From Candidatus Poribacteria bacterium (GTDB taxonomy: Bacteria; Poribacteria; WGA-4E; WGA-3G), in contig JAPPES010000101.1 in assembly GCA_028824125.1 (NCBI GenBank), forward strand, positions 1-43,185: a stretch of DNA of 43,185 nucleotides, read 5' to 3'. Positions 34,359 through 43,019 of this stretch are shown one piece after another (position 1 is the stretch's first letter; every line of letters starts with the position of its first letter). The notes beneath the pieces were generated by a model. That model saw only the letters and a program-made list of their open reading frames with translations. It was not told where the DNA came from and ran no database searches. Both the position numbers and the translations under genes were made by a program.

Positions 34359-35057
34359 TTAATTCAATAATTCATCACGCAATTTCGTAATAGCTTCTCT
34401 CATTTTTATCCCCATCTGCTGGTACATTTCCCGTTTCACTTCAGTTTCAACTATTCCGCTAAAATCAATTGGTTCTCCAAAAACGACATTCAATTTCGCA
34501 CGACGTATACGGCTACTGCCACGCGGTAACATTTCTTCTGCACCACAATGATATACCGGAATTGTTGGAACACCTGCTCTGTGCGCAATAAAACATGCAC
34601 CGTCATGCGCTTTGCCCATAGTGCCATCAGGGCTCCGAGTGCCTTCTGGGAAAATTAGAACTGCTTTACCTTCTTTCAGAAGAGAAATTGTTCTGCGTAA
34701 AGCACCGAAGTCAGCGGACCATCTATTCACAGGATAAGCATTAAATGTCGTAATTAACTTACCTAAACCGGGAATTTTGAAAAGATTGCTACGTCCCATG
34801 AAATGTATTTCACGATTTGCGGCAGACCCGACAATGACAGGGTCCAAAAGACTGATATGATTCGAGACGATTAAGACGCCCCCTTCGCGTGGGATGTAGC
34901 TAACACCTTGCGCTTCAAGGTGTCCCATTACTTTACAAAACAGATTTGTCAGTCTATGTCCCCACCGATACACCCGGCGTGGTGACCAGAACTTGTTATT
35001 GGTATACCACATGAACTTTGTTTTAGCGTAAGTGCTTAACCTCCGGGAAAATATCAA
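34359..35057 (-). CDS. plsC: 1-acyl-sn-glycerol-3-phosphate acyltransferase (PlsC family)
   Basis: A membrane-bound acyltransferase that makes phosphatidic acid from lysophosphatidate. Catalytic HX4D motif NHISLLD (His67, Asp72), acceptor-binding FPEGTRSPDGTMG at about residues 136-148, and VPTIPVY. 232 aa if the TTG at 35057 is used, or 217 aa from ATG 35012; neither has a good ribosome site and the TTG lies 6 bp after the cmk stop, so translational coupling is likely. Third gene of the tyrA-cmk-plsC operon. Confidence 0.9.
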   Translation of the reverse strand: MIFSRRLSTYAKTKFMWYTNNKFWSPRRVYRWGHRLTNLFCKVMGHLEAQGVSYIPREGGVLIVSNHISLLDPVIVGSAANREIHFMGRSNLFKIPGLGKLITTFNAYPVNRWSADFGALRRTISLLKEGKAVLIFPEGTRSPDGTMGKAHDGACFIAHRAGVPTIPVYHCGAEEMLPRGSSRIRRAKLNVVFGEPIDFSGIVETEVKREMYQQMGIKMREAITKLRDELLN

Positions 35058-35063
35058 CCACGA

Positions 35064-35735
35064 TCAATGCCTATTACCTATCTGTGCAACTATAAAGTCT
35101 ACTACTTCGTCAATCGTTTTACCGGTTGTGTCTATGTGAATAGCATCTTTAGCAGCTCGCAGAGGACTATGTTCACGTGATATATCCTTCTCATCGCGCG
35201 CCCTAATCTCCGCTTCAACAGACTCTAAAGTCGTATCTACATTTTGTGTTTGAAGTTCTGCAAATCTCCGTTTTGCGCGTTCCGTTACAGATGCATCTAA
35301 ATAAAATTTAAAATCAGCACATGGAAACACAATAGTCGTCAAATCTCTTCCTTCAGCGATAATACTTCCTTCTTCTCCGATTTTACGCTGATGCCTAACA
35401 ATCTCATGTCGAATTTCAGGTACTTTCGCTATATCCGCAACTAAGTTATTTACTTTTGGGGTGCGTATCTGAACTGAAACATCGTCAGAATTTAGCAAGA
35501 TTTTTTTGCCATTATCCTCAAAATTGATACGAGATGTTTTCACAAGTTCAATAAGTTTAGGGATATTTGTTTCAACCTCATTTTGTATTGCAAGCACTGT
35601 TACTGCTCGGTACATCGCCCCGGAATCCAGGTAAAGCAATCCGAGTTTTTCTGCAACAAGCCGAGCGACAGTGCTTTTGCCTGATCCTGCAGGTCCATCT
35701 ATTGCAATCGTCAGATAATTTCCAGTCTGTTTCAT
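35064..35735 (-). CDS. cmk: cytidylate kinase
   Basis: A 223-residue cytoplasmic kinase phosphorylating CMP and dCMP. P-loop GPAGSGKS at residues 14-21, LYLDSGAMYRAVT, AEGRDLTTIVFP, and the lid-region RDEKDISREHSPLRAA. Normal length. Its ATG overlaps the tyrA stop by four bases (ATGA). Confidence 0.96.
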   Translation of the reverse strand: MKQTGNYLTIAIDGPAGSGKSTVARLVAEKLGLLYLDSGAMYRAVTVLAIQNEVETNIPKLIELVKTSRINFEDNGKKILLNSDDVSVQIRTPKVNNLVADIAKVPEIRHEIVRHQRKIGEEGSIIAEGRDLTTIVFPCADFKFYLDASVTERAKRRFAELQTQNVDTTLESVEAEIRARDEKDISREHSPLRAAKDAIHIDTTGKTIDEVVDFIVAQIGNRH

Positions 35736-36673
35736 TTGTGTTGTAGATTTTCTCTCTGTTTTGTGACTATATCTTGAGCTTCCACCAGTACCCGTTCAAT
35801 TTCTGCATGATTGTGTGTTTCAAGAAAGGTTCTGAATTCGTTCAAATCTTTAGAGAAGGCGTCCAGTAAGGCTAAAAGAACATCCGCATTCTGGGTAAAG
35901 ATACTTGTCCATAATTCAGGTGCCCCCGCAGCAATGCGTGTGGTATCCCGAAAACCGGTTGCTGTGAAATCCAGTGCCTTGCCATTTGGCGTTTCCACGT
36001 TTGCCACACTGTTGACAAGAATGCTTGCAATCAAATGGGGAAGATGGCTTGCAGCACCAATGAGTTGATCATGAACTACGGGCGAACACACATAAGGAAT
36101 CGCACCGACAAATTCCCAGAAGTTCTTGACTAATTGCAGAGCATTCTTATCAGTGTCCTTTGTCGGTGTAAGAATGCATTTTGCGTTTTCAAAAAGGTCA
36201 GCTCGCGCAGCAGCAACACCCGTTTCATGTGAACCTGCCATCGGGTGCCCACCTACAAAAGAGATACCTGATGATGGTACCGCCCGTACCTGCATTTCAA
36301 CCGACTGAACTAATGACGATTTTGTGCTACCAACATCCGTAACCACAATCTGTTTTTTTTCTTTCCCAATAACGGATTCAATAATGCGCTTTACCAACAT
36401 CGGTATAAGTTTGACTGGCGTGCATAACACTATAAGGTCACTGCCATTGATGCCTTCAGTCAACTCAGTTGTGGCATCGTCAACCGCATCGTGCTGTAGT
36501 GCATTTTCGAGCCTGCTGATGTTCCGACCTAAACCGACGCGCTGTCCCCTAAATCCGTTTTTCTTGAGTGCCAGCCCAAGTGAACCCCCTATTAAGCCGA
36601 CACCCCATATCGTAATTCTACGAATTTCCTTTATCTGTTGCGTGGTAAGTTTTGATTTGTCGTTTGTAAACAT
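35732..36673 (-). CDS. tyrA: prephenate dehydrogenase
   Basis: A 313-residue NAD(P)-dependent enzyme converting prephenate to 4-hydroxyphenylpyruvate in tyrosine synthesis. Nucleotide motif GVGLIGGS at residues 24-31, IVLCTPV, catalytic-region GGHPMAGSHETG, and the helix with SHLPHLIAS. No ACT or chorismate-mutase domain is attached. In many bacteria tyrA is followed by aroA and cmk; here aroA is absent. Promoter immediately upstream. Confidence 0.95.
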   Translation of the reverse strand: MFTNDKSKLTTQQIKEIRRITIWGVGLIGGSLGLALKKNGFRGQRVGLGRNISRLENALQHDAVDDATTELTEGINGSDLIVLCTPVKLIPMLVKRIIESVIGKEKKQIVVTDVGSTKSSLVQSVEMQVRAVPSSGISFVGGHPMAGSHETGVAAARADLFENAKCILTPTKDTDKNALQLVKNFWEFVGAIPYVCSPVVHDQLIGAASHLPHLIASILVNSVANVETPNGKALDFTATGFRDTTRIAAGAPELWTSIFTQNADVLLALLDAFSKDLNEFRTFLETHNHAEIERVLVEAQDIVTKQRENLQHK

Positions 36674-36707
36674 ACAGTAGAATTCCCATAGGCAGTATCT
36701 TAATTCT

Positions 36708-36736
36708 ATTTTAAGTGAATCACATTGTCATGTCAA
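36708..36736 (-). promoter_or_regulatory. sigma70 promoter for the tyrA-cmk-plsC operon
   Basis: Minus strand: TTGACA (36731-36736), 17-bp spacer, TAAAAT (36708-36713), near-consensus. The leader would be about 28 nt. The 36674-37034 gap otherwise holds only the divergent LamG promoter. Confidence 0.75.
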
Positions 36737-36909
36737 GTGAAAACGTCTAAATTTGCGTCCATCCTGATTTAGTCGAGAATTTATCTCGCATCTTTTTTTT
36801 AGATTTGTTATACTATTGTGAATAATGGTTAATGTTTGCGTAAGTTTTGTGTGTTTGTTAAAAACGTTTAAACATGGTTACCCGCACTTTGAAAAAAACT
36901 AAAAGTGAG

Positions 36910-36938
36910 TTGATTTTTAACTGAGTATCTGTTATCAT
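36910..36938 (+). promoter_or_regulatory. sigma70-like promoter for the first LamG gene
   Basis: TTGATT (36910-36915), 17-bp spacer, TATCAT (36933-36938), about 97 bp before the start codon. Confidence 0.65.
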
Positions 36939-37034
36939 GTTTTAAATCCGATAGGTAAGAAAATTATAGTTCCTATAAATTGTTAAAATAGCAGTTGTGA
37001 AACCTGCATAATAAGAAAAAGGAGAATTCTGGAG

Positions 37035-37817
37035 ATGAAAGTTCATAACATTTTTGCTGTGCTTGTTGTGTTACTGATGTTGAGCGTATCAATGTCAGTC
37101 TTTGCGCAAGTACAAGAAAAAAACCTTGTTGGTTGGTGGCTTTTTGACGATGTAACAGAGGAAACAGGTAACTGGGGAGATATAACTCACCGAGGTGCCA
37201 AAATTGAGAAGGGACAATTGGTCGTTGAGAGCGGGAAATGGTCACATGCCATAGATTACACTGGTCCCGATATCACGGAATTGTCATTGGTAACTTGGGT
37301 CAGTTTGGACAGTTACGCTAAGACAAACGGTTCTGCACTCACACTGGATAAAGTGTCAACAGATCAGTTCTGTGCAATTGTCTGGGCTGAAAGGAAAGAT
37401 AGACAGTGGATGCCTGGTAGTAGCCATTTCCGGCGTACACATGATTTTCCCAAAGCAGTCACTGAAGAAGATACTGGAGAGATGCTTTTCTTAGTCTTTA
37501 CGTACGAGGATATCGGTGATAAGTACAAGGTTACGGGTTATCGAAATGGCGAAAGCCTTGGCAGTTTCGAGGCTAATCATGGTGGGGCAAGAATGGATCT
37601 CAGAACATGGCCTGCTGGAGACGCTGAAGCGATTTGGGGCAGACGGCATGTAAATGGACTCAATGGTCCTGGTGATCTAAATGCCCACATTGAAGAATCT
37701 CGAATCTACAATATTGCATTAACAGAAGATGAGGTCCAAGCTATTGGCAAAGGTGACCTTCCAGTAGAACCACGCGGCAAACTTGCAACCCGTTGGGCAA
37801 AGATTAAAAGGCAATAA
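37035..37817 (+). CDS. secreted LamG/concanavalin-A-like protein, copy 1
   Basis: A 260-residue exported protein. Signal peptide at residues 1-24 (cut after SVFA). The mature part opens NLVGWWLFDDVTEETGN, then VVESGKWSHAIDYTG, LVTWVSLDSYAKTNGSAL and IEESRIYNIALTEDEVQAIG, the beta-sandwich pattern of Laminin_G_3 domains. It ends with a short tail KLATRWAKIK. Such domains usually bind carbohydrate or matrix; alone they have no catalytic site. AAGGAG lies 9-10 nt before the ATG. Tandem paralogue at 38268. Confidence 0.88.
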   Translation: MKVHNIFAVLVVLLMLSVSMSVFAQVQEKNLVGWWLFDDVTEETGNWGDITHRGAKIEKGQLVVESGKWSHAIDYTGPDITELSLVTWVSLDSYAKTNGSALTLDKVSTDQFCAIVWAERKDRQWMPGSSHFRRTHDFPKAVTEEDTGEMLFLVFTYEDIGDKYKVTGYRNGESLGSFEANHGGARMDLRTWPAGDAEAIWGRRHVNGLNGPGDLNAHIEESRIYNIALTEDEVQAIGKGDLPVEPRGKLATRWAKIKRQ

Positions 37818-37864
37818 TCTTTTAAGAAAAGTCTCGTAGGTCGGGTAGAGCGTTAGCAACACCT

Positions 37865-38153
37865 ATAGGTGTAAACTTAAGGATTTTTCCATGCAGAACC
37901 TCTCTTCAGTCCCGTAGGGACGATATGTTTATAGATATGATGTTATTCAGTAATTGAACCCCGTAGGGGTGATATGTGTGTACAAATCGCGTTGCGATAA
38001 ATATGTCGTTCCTACGGAACTCAAGAGGAGGGTTTATTTCGTTTTTCTATAAACATATCGTCCCTACGGGACTGAAGAGTGGACAATCCCAATAACAATG
38101 CGTATTGAGAAGGGGTCATAATGATTCAGACGTTTTCTTAAGTTGACACCTAT
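37865..38153. mobile_element. MITE-like element, family delta, copy 2, between the LamG genes
   Basis: Inverted ends ATAGGTGTAAACTTAAG (37865-37881) and CTTAAGTTGACACCTAT (38137-38153) differ at one base. Inside is a perfect 32-bp inverted pair of the family G unit (37902-37933 and 38048-38079) and two diverged G units (about 37958-37975, 38002-38022). Just outside, 21-bp direct repeats GGGTAGANCGTTAGCNACACC (37843-37863 and 38154-38174) flank it with two mismatches. No gene. Confidence 0.75.
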
Positions 38154-38267
38154 GGGTAGAACGTTAGCGACACCCGACTTACAATGTAAACTATTTACAT
38201 CTAAATATAAGGAATTAGGTTTACTTAGTAAACCGTAAAATCCAAATAATGAAAAGGAGTTGTTCAC

Positions 38268-39035
38268 ATGATAACAAAACTTTACTGTATATGTGCGGTG
38301 TTGCTAATGGTTGGCATGCCGATGTCAGCTTTTGCACAAGTGCAAGAAGACAACCTTGTTGGTTGGTGGCGGTTTGATAGTGCAAAGGAAGAAACAGGTA
38401 ACTTTGGAGATGTTGTCCTTCATGGTGGTGCTACGATAGAAGATGGACAATTGGTTGTTGCAAATGGAAAATGGGCACATTCCCTGGAATACACAGGGCC
38501 CGATATAACTGAACTCACGTTGGTATCATGGGTCAGTTTGGATAGTCTCGCAAAAACAAATGGTTCAGCACTCACATTAGATGAAGTGTCAACGGATCAA
38601 TTTTGCGGAATCGTCTGGGCAGAAAGGGTAGAAAGACAGTGGATGCCCGGGAGCAGCCATTTCCGCCGCACAAATGATTTTCCCAATGTAGTCACTGAAT
38701 CGGAAACAGGTGTATTGCACATGGTTGCAATAACATATAGAAATGACAACGACCAATATGAAATCACCGGATACCGAAACGGAGAAAGTATGGGAGGTTT
38801 CAGAAGGGGTGATCTCAGAACTTGGGAAGCTGGCGATTCAGAAGCGATTTGGGGTAAACGTCATGTAAATGGACTTAGTGGTCCTGGCGATCTCAATGCT
38901 CATATTGAAGAATCACGGATTTACAACGTTGCTCTCACCGCAGACGAAGTTATGAGTTTGCATACTGGTGGACTTACACCAGTTGAACCGCAAGGTAAGC
39001 TTGCTACGCAGTGGGGCGCACTCAAAACCAAATAA
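38268..39035 (+). CDS. secreted LamG/concanavalin-A-like protein, copy 2
   Basis: A 255-residue paralogue of the protein at 37035, alike from signal peptide to tail (MSAFAQVQEDNLVGWW, ITELTLVSWVSLDSLAK, HVNGLSGPGDLNAHIEES, KLATQWGALK). It lacks six residues where copy 1 reads NHGGARMD. AAGGAG is 8 nt before the ATG. No clear promoter of its own was found; it may be read through from copy 1 or from within the mobile element between them. Confidence 0.88.
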   Translation: MITKLYCICAVLLMVGMPMSAFAQVQEDNLVGWWRFDSAKEETGNFGDVVLHGGATIEDGQLVVANGKWAHSLEYTGPDITELTLVSWVSLDSLAKTNGSALTLDEVSTDQFCGIVWAERVERQWMPGSSHFRRTNDFPNVVTESETGVLHMVAITYRNDNDQYEITGYRNGESMGGFRRGDLRTWEAGDSEAIWGKRHVNGLSGPGDLNAHIEESRIYNVALTADEVMSLHTGGLTPVEPQGKLATQWGALKTK

Positions 39036-39044
39036 GTTTTTACT

Positions 39045-39079
39045 TTTTATAGGCGCGGTTTGAAACCGCGCCTATAAAA
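39045..39079. repeat. perfect 35-bp palindrome after the LamG pair
   Basis: 17-bp arms TTTTATAGGCGCGGTTT / AAACCGCGCCTATAAAA around a single G, 10 bp after the copy 2 stop. It would make a strong hairpin, but T and A runs are at the wrong ends for an intrinsic terminator on either strand. Core related to family A. Confidence 0.85.
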
Positions 39080-39082
39080 TAA

Positions 39083-39300
39083 CCCAAGTTGCTACCTATA
39101 AGTTTTTAGACATGGAAACACCGTCTTTAATAGAGAATAATGCATATTTCGCAAGTTTTCGTAGCGCAAACTGTATGAAGATTAAAAAATAAATTGGGTA
39201 ATGTGGCGAGGTTAGGAAACCGAACCTACCGGGGTGTTGAGCATCAAACTGTTAGTTTGTGTCCACATCTGCACAATCTAACAGTTTGTGCTACATAAGT
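39083..39300. repeat. composite of families I, gamma end, A and D
   Basis: 39083-39166 matches 14567-14648. It is followed by a gamma end (39175, ATGAAGATTAAAAAATAAAT), a chimeric family A palindrome (GGCGAGGTTAGGAAACCGAA), and two family D arms (AACTGTTAGTTTGTG, AACAGTTTGTGCTAC). No coding potential. Confidence 0.7.
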
Positions 39301-39325
39301 AGCAATTTAGGTTAAAATAGCACAC

Positions 39326-41242
39326 TCAATCAGGCAATATCCTATATCCGCTACTAATCCCTGTAGTCATCCCGACAATTGCCCATAAACCAGCACATAA
39401 CATCTCTCCGATGACTAAACCGAGAAATACTGGACGCGCTTGACGATACGCCTTCAATCCGCCGTATTTCACGATGGCAAATTTCATTCCCCATCCCAAA
39501 AAGATTGAGAACCAGAGTTTGAACGTTGCCCATGAACTTAACATCGTGTATCCAAGCGGATGCAGGGGCCACCAAACAAAGGTCTGTCGCATCCACATCA
39601 ACCATCCAGTAAAACCTCCACCGAACAAGATAAAGCCGGTGTTTGTCCAATTCGTGCTTGTTTTTGGACTTGTGAGTAGTCCTTCAAGTTGCCGCATAAA
39701 CCAACCGCCGCCCATATAAGGCGCACCGTGTGCATATCCAACTTTGAGTGCAGAATAGTAGGAAACACCCAGCCCAATCACCATCGCAGCTGCCATTGCG
39801 ATGAGGAGTTGTCTTCGCTTGACGCGTGCCTCGTCTGTTGCTTTTAGTCCGTTCATGATGTTCGGCATCATAAATTCACGCAAGTCAAGTGTGAGACATA
39901 CCGGATGCATCATTAACGATGTTAATGATGAAGGGTGTATTTTTGATGTGCCGAGTGTTGTCAGGAAAAAACTTTGTGGTGAAAATGAAGGGTTGATGAA
40001 CGGAATGCCACCGTTAATCACCTGCCACGTCAAAACGACGTACATGGCAAGCAGAAACAGCACAAATCCAAGCGCGAACAGTATAGACATGCCCATCAGA
40101 TGATTGAAGAAGACGAGGACACAGATACCTCCAATAAGTCCAAAGACTGTAACACTGTATGGCAGTGCCTCATCAGAGGAACTTTTCTGGAACATGTTTT
40201 TGATGTGATGACGTGTTTTCCATAAAGCGATAGCAACAAACACCAGACATGCTCCCGCCTCCTGTGCAGCACTAAACGATTTTCCTGTCCATTGTACACC
40301 GGGCCCGGATGTGAGTTGAAAACCGAGCATTACGCCTACAAGGCATTGCAGTTTGTAAAACAGAAAGAAAAACCAGATGCTAAAAGATACTTCCAAGGTT
40401 AACAGATAACTAAACCCTACCATAGACCAAAAGATAACAACTTGAAGTGGACGCAACGCGCTCCACGGTTTTTCGGTGAGATATTGATTGAGCCAAAAAT
40501 CGCGCGGAATATGTGGAACGGATGGGAAAAACGTATGGAGTCCATTTATCGTATGAAGAAATACTGGGAATGCAACGCCAAACCAAAATACGTTGTTCTT
40601 AAAGAGTGGTCCAAGTCTGCCGCTGCCTTGTACTGCCATTTCAACCGGTAGCTTAACAAGTGGGAACGCACAACGTTCATATTCTACCCACTGTTTTCGG
40701 AGTAATACTGAGAGGCAGATCATCACGAAGTAGATTACGAGGACATACGCACTCCAAACGATGATAGGCGTAATCCATGCACCCCACGGCACTGCCTCTC
40801 CGGCGAATAGTCCTTCGTAAAAAGAGCTGATAGCGGTTTCATCGCGGACAACACGCCAATGTGGAATATAGTGGTAAAACAACGACTCCCAGTCGTTTTC
40901 TGGTGTTGCAAGATACTTGTAAGCAATCATCGGACTGAGCGCGTAACGCATCATACCCGATGACGGAATGCCCGCCGGTGCAAGCATGATACACCAGATT
41001 GTGATAAGTTCGCCGGGGGAAAATGCAGATTTGGGATGTATCTGTTTTAGGCAAACGTTAATTCCCAATACGAACACGGTCAACACGAAAAATGGACCGA
41101 CAGGAAAGTGTCCACCTGCAAGGAAGATGTTACGAATGACATAATCGTTATAGGGTGCGAGGAGGCATTCTATTGTGGCGCACACCAAACCGATGAGGAC
41201 TGCGCGCCAAGATAAACTTGTCCGTGTTCGTTGTTGAATCAA
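39326..41242 (-). CDS. DUF6785-like polytopic membrane protein
   Basis: A 638-residue protein with about 13 to 15 hydrophobic segments. Opening ATIECLLAPYNDYVIRNIFL, then SPGELITIWCIMLAPAGIPS, YERCAFPLVKLPVEMAVQG, FFLTTLGTSKIHPSSLTSLM and LGLVIGEMLCAGLWAI fit my memory of the DUF6785/6784 family seen in Poribacteria and Planctomycetes. Distantly reminiscent of oligopeptide (OPT) carriers, but no transport substrate is known. The start is TTG at 41242 with only a weak upstream GTGAG. Ends 290 bp from the LamG pair on the opposite strand. Confidence 0.8.
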   Translation of the reverse strand: MIQQRTRTSLSWRAVLIGLVCATIECLLAPYNDYVIRNIFLAGGHFPVGPFFVLTVFVLGINVCLKQIHPKSAFSPGELITIWCIMLAPAGIPSSGMMRYALSPMIAYKYLATPENDWESLFYHYIPHWRVVRDETAISSFYEGLFAGEAVPWGAWITPIIVWSAYVLVIYFVMICLSVLLRKQWVEYERCAFPLVKLPVEMAVQGSGRLGPLFKNNVFWFGVAFPVFLHTINGLHTFFPSVPHIPRDFWLNQYLTEKPWSALRPLQVVIFWSMVGFSYLLTLEVSFSIWFFFLFYKLQCLVGVMLGFQLTSGPGVQWTGKSFSAAQEAGACLVFVAIALWKTRHHIKNMFQKSSSDEALPYSVTVFGLIGGICVLVFFNHLMGMSILFALGFVLFLLAMYVVLTWQVINGGIPFINPSFSPQSFFLTTLGTSKIHPSSLTSLMMHPVCLTLDLREFMMPNIMNGLKATDEARVKRRQLLIAMAAAMVIGLGVSYYSALKVGYAHGAPYMGGGWFMRQLEGLLTSPKTSTNWTNTGFILFGGGFTGWLMWMRQTFVWWPLHPLGYTMLSSWATFKLWFSIFLGWGMKFAIVKYGGLKAYRQARPVFLGLVIGEMLCAGLWAIVGMTTGISSGYRILPD

Positions 41243-41374
41243 TATATGCTCACTTTCGTATTGGCGGGAAATTCAAGCGCAAGTTTGACTCTGTGTTAAT
41301 CATACACAAAACATAAGGTTCTGTAAACTGTTTTGCTAATATAGCATGAAATTTGGTCTTCTATTGAAAATTAC

Positions 41375-41404
41375 ATGACAAATAACTATAAAGTCAAGTA
41401 AAAT
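41375..41404 (+). promoter_or_regulatory. possible promoter for the PhyH-HEAT gene
   Basis: ATGACA (41375-41380), 18-bp spacer, TAAAAT (41399-41404), about 85 bp before the start codon. Confidence 0.4.
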
Positions 41405-41425
41405 AGTAACAGATAAATTCAAGCA

Positions 41426-41451
41426 CACTATCACAATATTGTGTAATAGTG
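41426..41451. promoter_or_regulatory. operator-like dyad upstream of the PhyH-HEAT gene
   Basis: Perfect 12-bp palindrome CACAATATTGTG (41432-41443) flanked by CACTAT (41426-41431) and ATAGTG (41446-41451). It lies between the possible promoter and the ribosome site, where a repressor could sit. Confidence 0.45.
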
Positions 41452-41489
41452 ACAAAATCGCCTAATCTTGATACAGAAACGGAGATTTG

Positions 41490-42998
41490 ATGATGCAAAC
41501 GCATTCTAATTTATTCAGCGACGAACAGATGCGTGATTTTATTGCCAACGGTTATGTTACAGTGAAAACGAGTTTGCCACGCAGTGTTCACGAGACGATT
41601 TATCGTAAAACGCAGGAATACACCGAAAAAGAGGGGAACTTAGGGAATAATATCTTACCGCGAGTTCCAGAGTTGCAAGCAGTGTTTGAGGATCCCGCCG
41701 TTCGCGGGGCATTTACCAGTATTTTAGGGCAAAATTATGTGATGCATTCACATCGGCATCCGCATCGGAACGCGCCACACAGTGGCGGACAAGGGTTTCA
41801 TAAGGATAGCTACTGGGGGCATCAAAAGGTTCGGCACCACCTCCCCCGCTGGGCAATGGCGTTCTACTATCCGCAGGATACACCTGTTGAAATCGGTCCT
41901 TCAGCAATCTTGTCGGGAACGCAATACTACAGCAACAGGATTACTGATAACAACGATGGTGAAGTAGCACTCAGTGGTGAAGCTGGGACGGTGTCAATTA
42001 TCCACTTTGATTTGTGGCATCGTGCGATGGCAAACCAGACCGATAAGACTCGCTACATGATGAAGTTTCAGTTTATCCGATTGGATGAACCACAGCAACC
42101 GGAATGGAATGTGGAAAATTCAACGTGGAGCACTGATGAACTTAATGAGAATGGTAACCCTGCTGCTAAAAAGCATGAAACCACATGGCGACACGTTTGG
42201 CGTTGGATGATTGGGGATTCTAACGGACATGCAGCCCAGCGGACTAACGGCAATTTGGCGCAACATATTGAAGCATTGAGGGATGAGGATCCGTCTGTAC
42301 GTTCAGATGCTGCCGATGAATTGGGGTTGTTAGGCGAATCCGCAGCAGACGCTATCCCGATGTTAAGCGAAACCTTACGGGATAACTATGAACCTGCCCG
42401 CCTGAACGCTGCTTATGCCTTAGGTGCTATTGGTGAGCCTGCTGTGTCGGCATTGATTGAAAAACTATCTGATGAAAATGGATCCACGCGACGTATGGCG
42501 GCGTATGGGTTAGCAGCAGTTGGCGCGCCTACTGTGTCAGCACTTTGCGAAGCGTTGGAACATGAAAGTGATGCAGTACGAGTTGAAGCATCTTACGCTT
42601 TAGCACAAATCGGAAGTGCAGCTGAACCAGCTGTCTCTGCTTTAATGGAACGCTCCGAAGATAGCAATGTTGAGGTCCGACGATACATTCCTGAAGCATT
42701 CGGCGCAATAGGCGCATCGGCAGCACCTGCGGTGCCAACGTTAATTGATAGGTTAGCAAACGATGATGATGTACAAGTCCGTTTTGAGTCAGCATTAGCG
42801 TTAGCACAGATTGGTCCTGCTTCCAGCGATGCGATTCCCGTTTTGAAAGACTCACTTTCGGATAAAAATCGGTACGTGCGGGACAATTCTGTCCATGCGC
42901 TGAGACGGATCGACACGCCAGAAGCAGAATCCGCACTTTTTGATTATCTGTTGATGGCACGGTGGTGTCCTATTACTAACAGAGAAAGCACATTCTAA
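41490..42998 (+). CDS. phytanoyl-CoA dioxygenase-family protein fused to HEAT repeats
   Basis: A 502-residue cytoplasmic fusion. The N-terminal 240 residues are a PhyH-type Fe(II)/2-oxoglutarate dioxygenase: iron ligands in HKD (about His104, Asp106) and LWHRAM (about His177), and a 2-oxoglutarate-binding Arg in DKTRYMMKF. Then DEDPSVRSDAADELG begins six or so HEAT/PBS-lyase-like repeats (LSDENGSTRRMAAYGLA, ALEHESDAVRVEASYALA, and similar) to residue 490. CGGAG lies 5 nt before ATG 41490; a second ATG follows at once and a TTG precedes. The substrate is unknown; the repeats likely bind a protein partner. Confidence 0.92.
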   Translation: MMQTHSNLFSDEQMRDFIANGYVTVKTSLPRSVHETIYRKTQEYTEKEGNLGNNILPRVPELQAVFEDPAVRGAFTSILGQNYVMHSHRHPHRNAPHSGGQGFHKDSYWGHQKVRHHLPRWAMAFYYPQDTPVEIGPSAILSGTQYYSNRITDNNDGEVALSGEAGTVSIIHFDLWHRAMANQTDKTRYMMKFQFIRLDEPQQPEWNVENSTWSTDELNENGNPAAKKHETTWRHVWRWMIGDSNGHAAQRTNGNLAQHIEALRDEDPSVRSDAADELGLLGESAADAIPMLSETLRDNYEPARLNAAYALGAIGEPAVSALIEKLSDENGSTRRMAAYGLAAVGAPTVSALCEALEHESDAVRVEASYALAQIGSAAEPAVSALMERSEDSNVEVRRYIPEAFGAIGASAAPAVPTLIDRLANDDDVQVRFESALALAQIGPASSDAIPVLKDSLSDKNRYVRDNSVHALRRIDTPEAESALFDYLLMARWCPITNRESTF

Positions 42999-43019
42999 AG
43001 TAGAGCAATATTTACATTT

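Noticed and set aside
39045..39079. Intrinsic terminator for the LamG genes
   Set aside because: A strong hairpin, but the T run is before and the A run after the stem on the plus strand; no U-tract follows on either strand.
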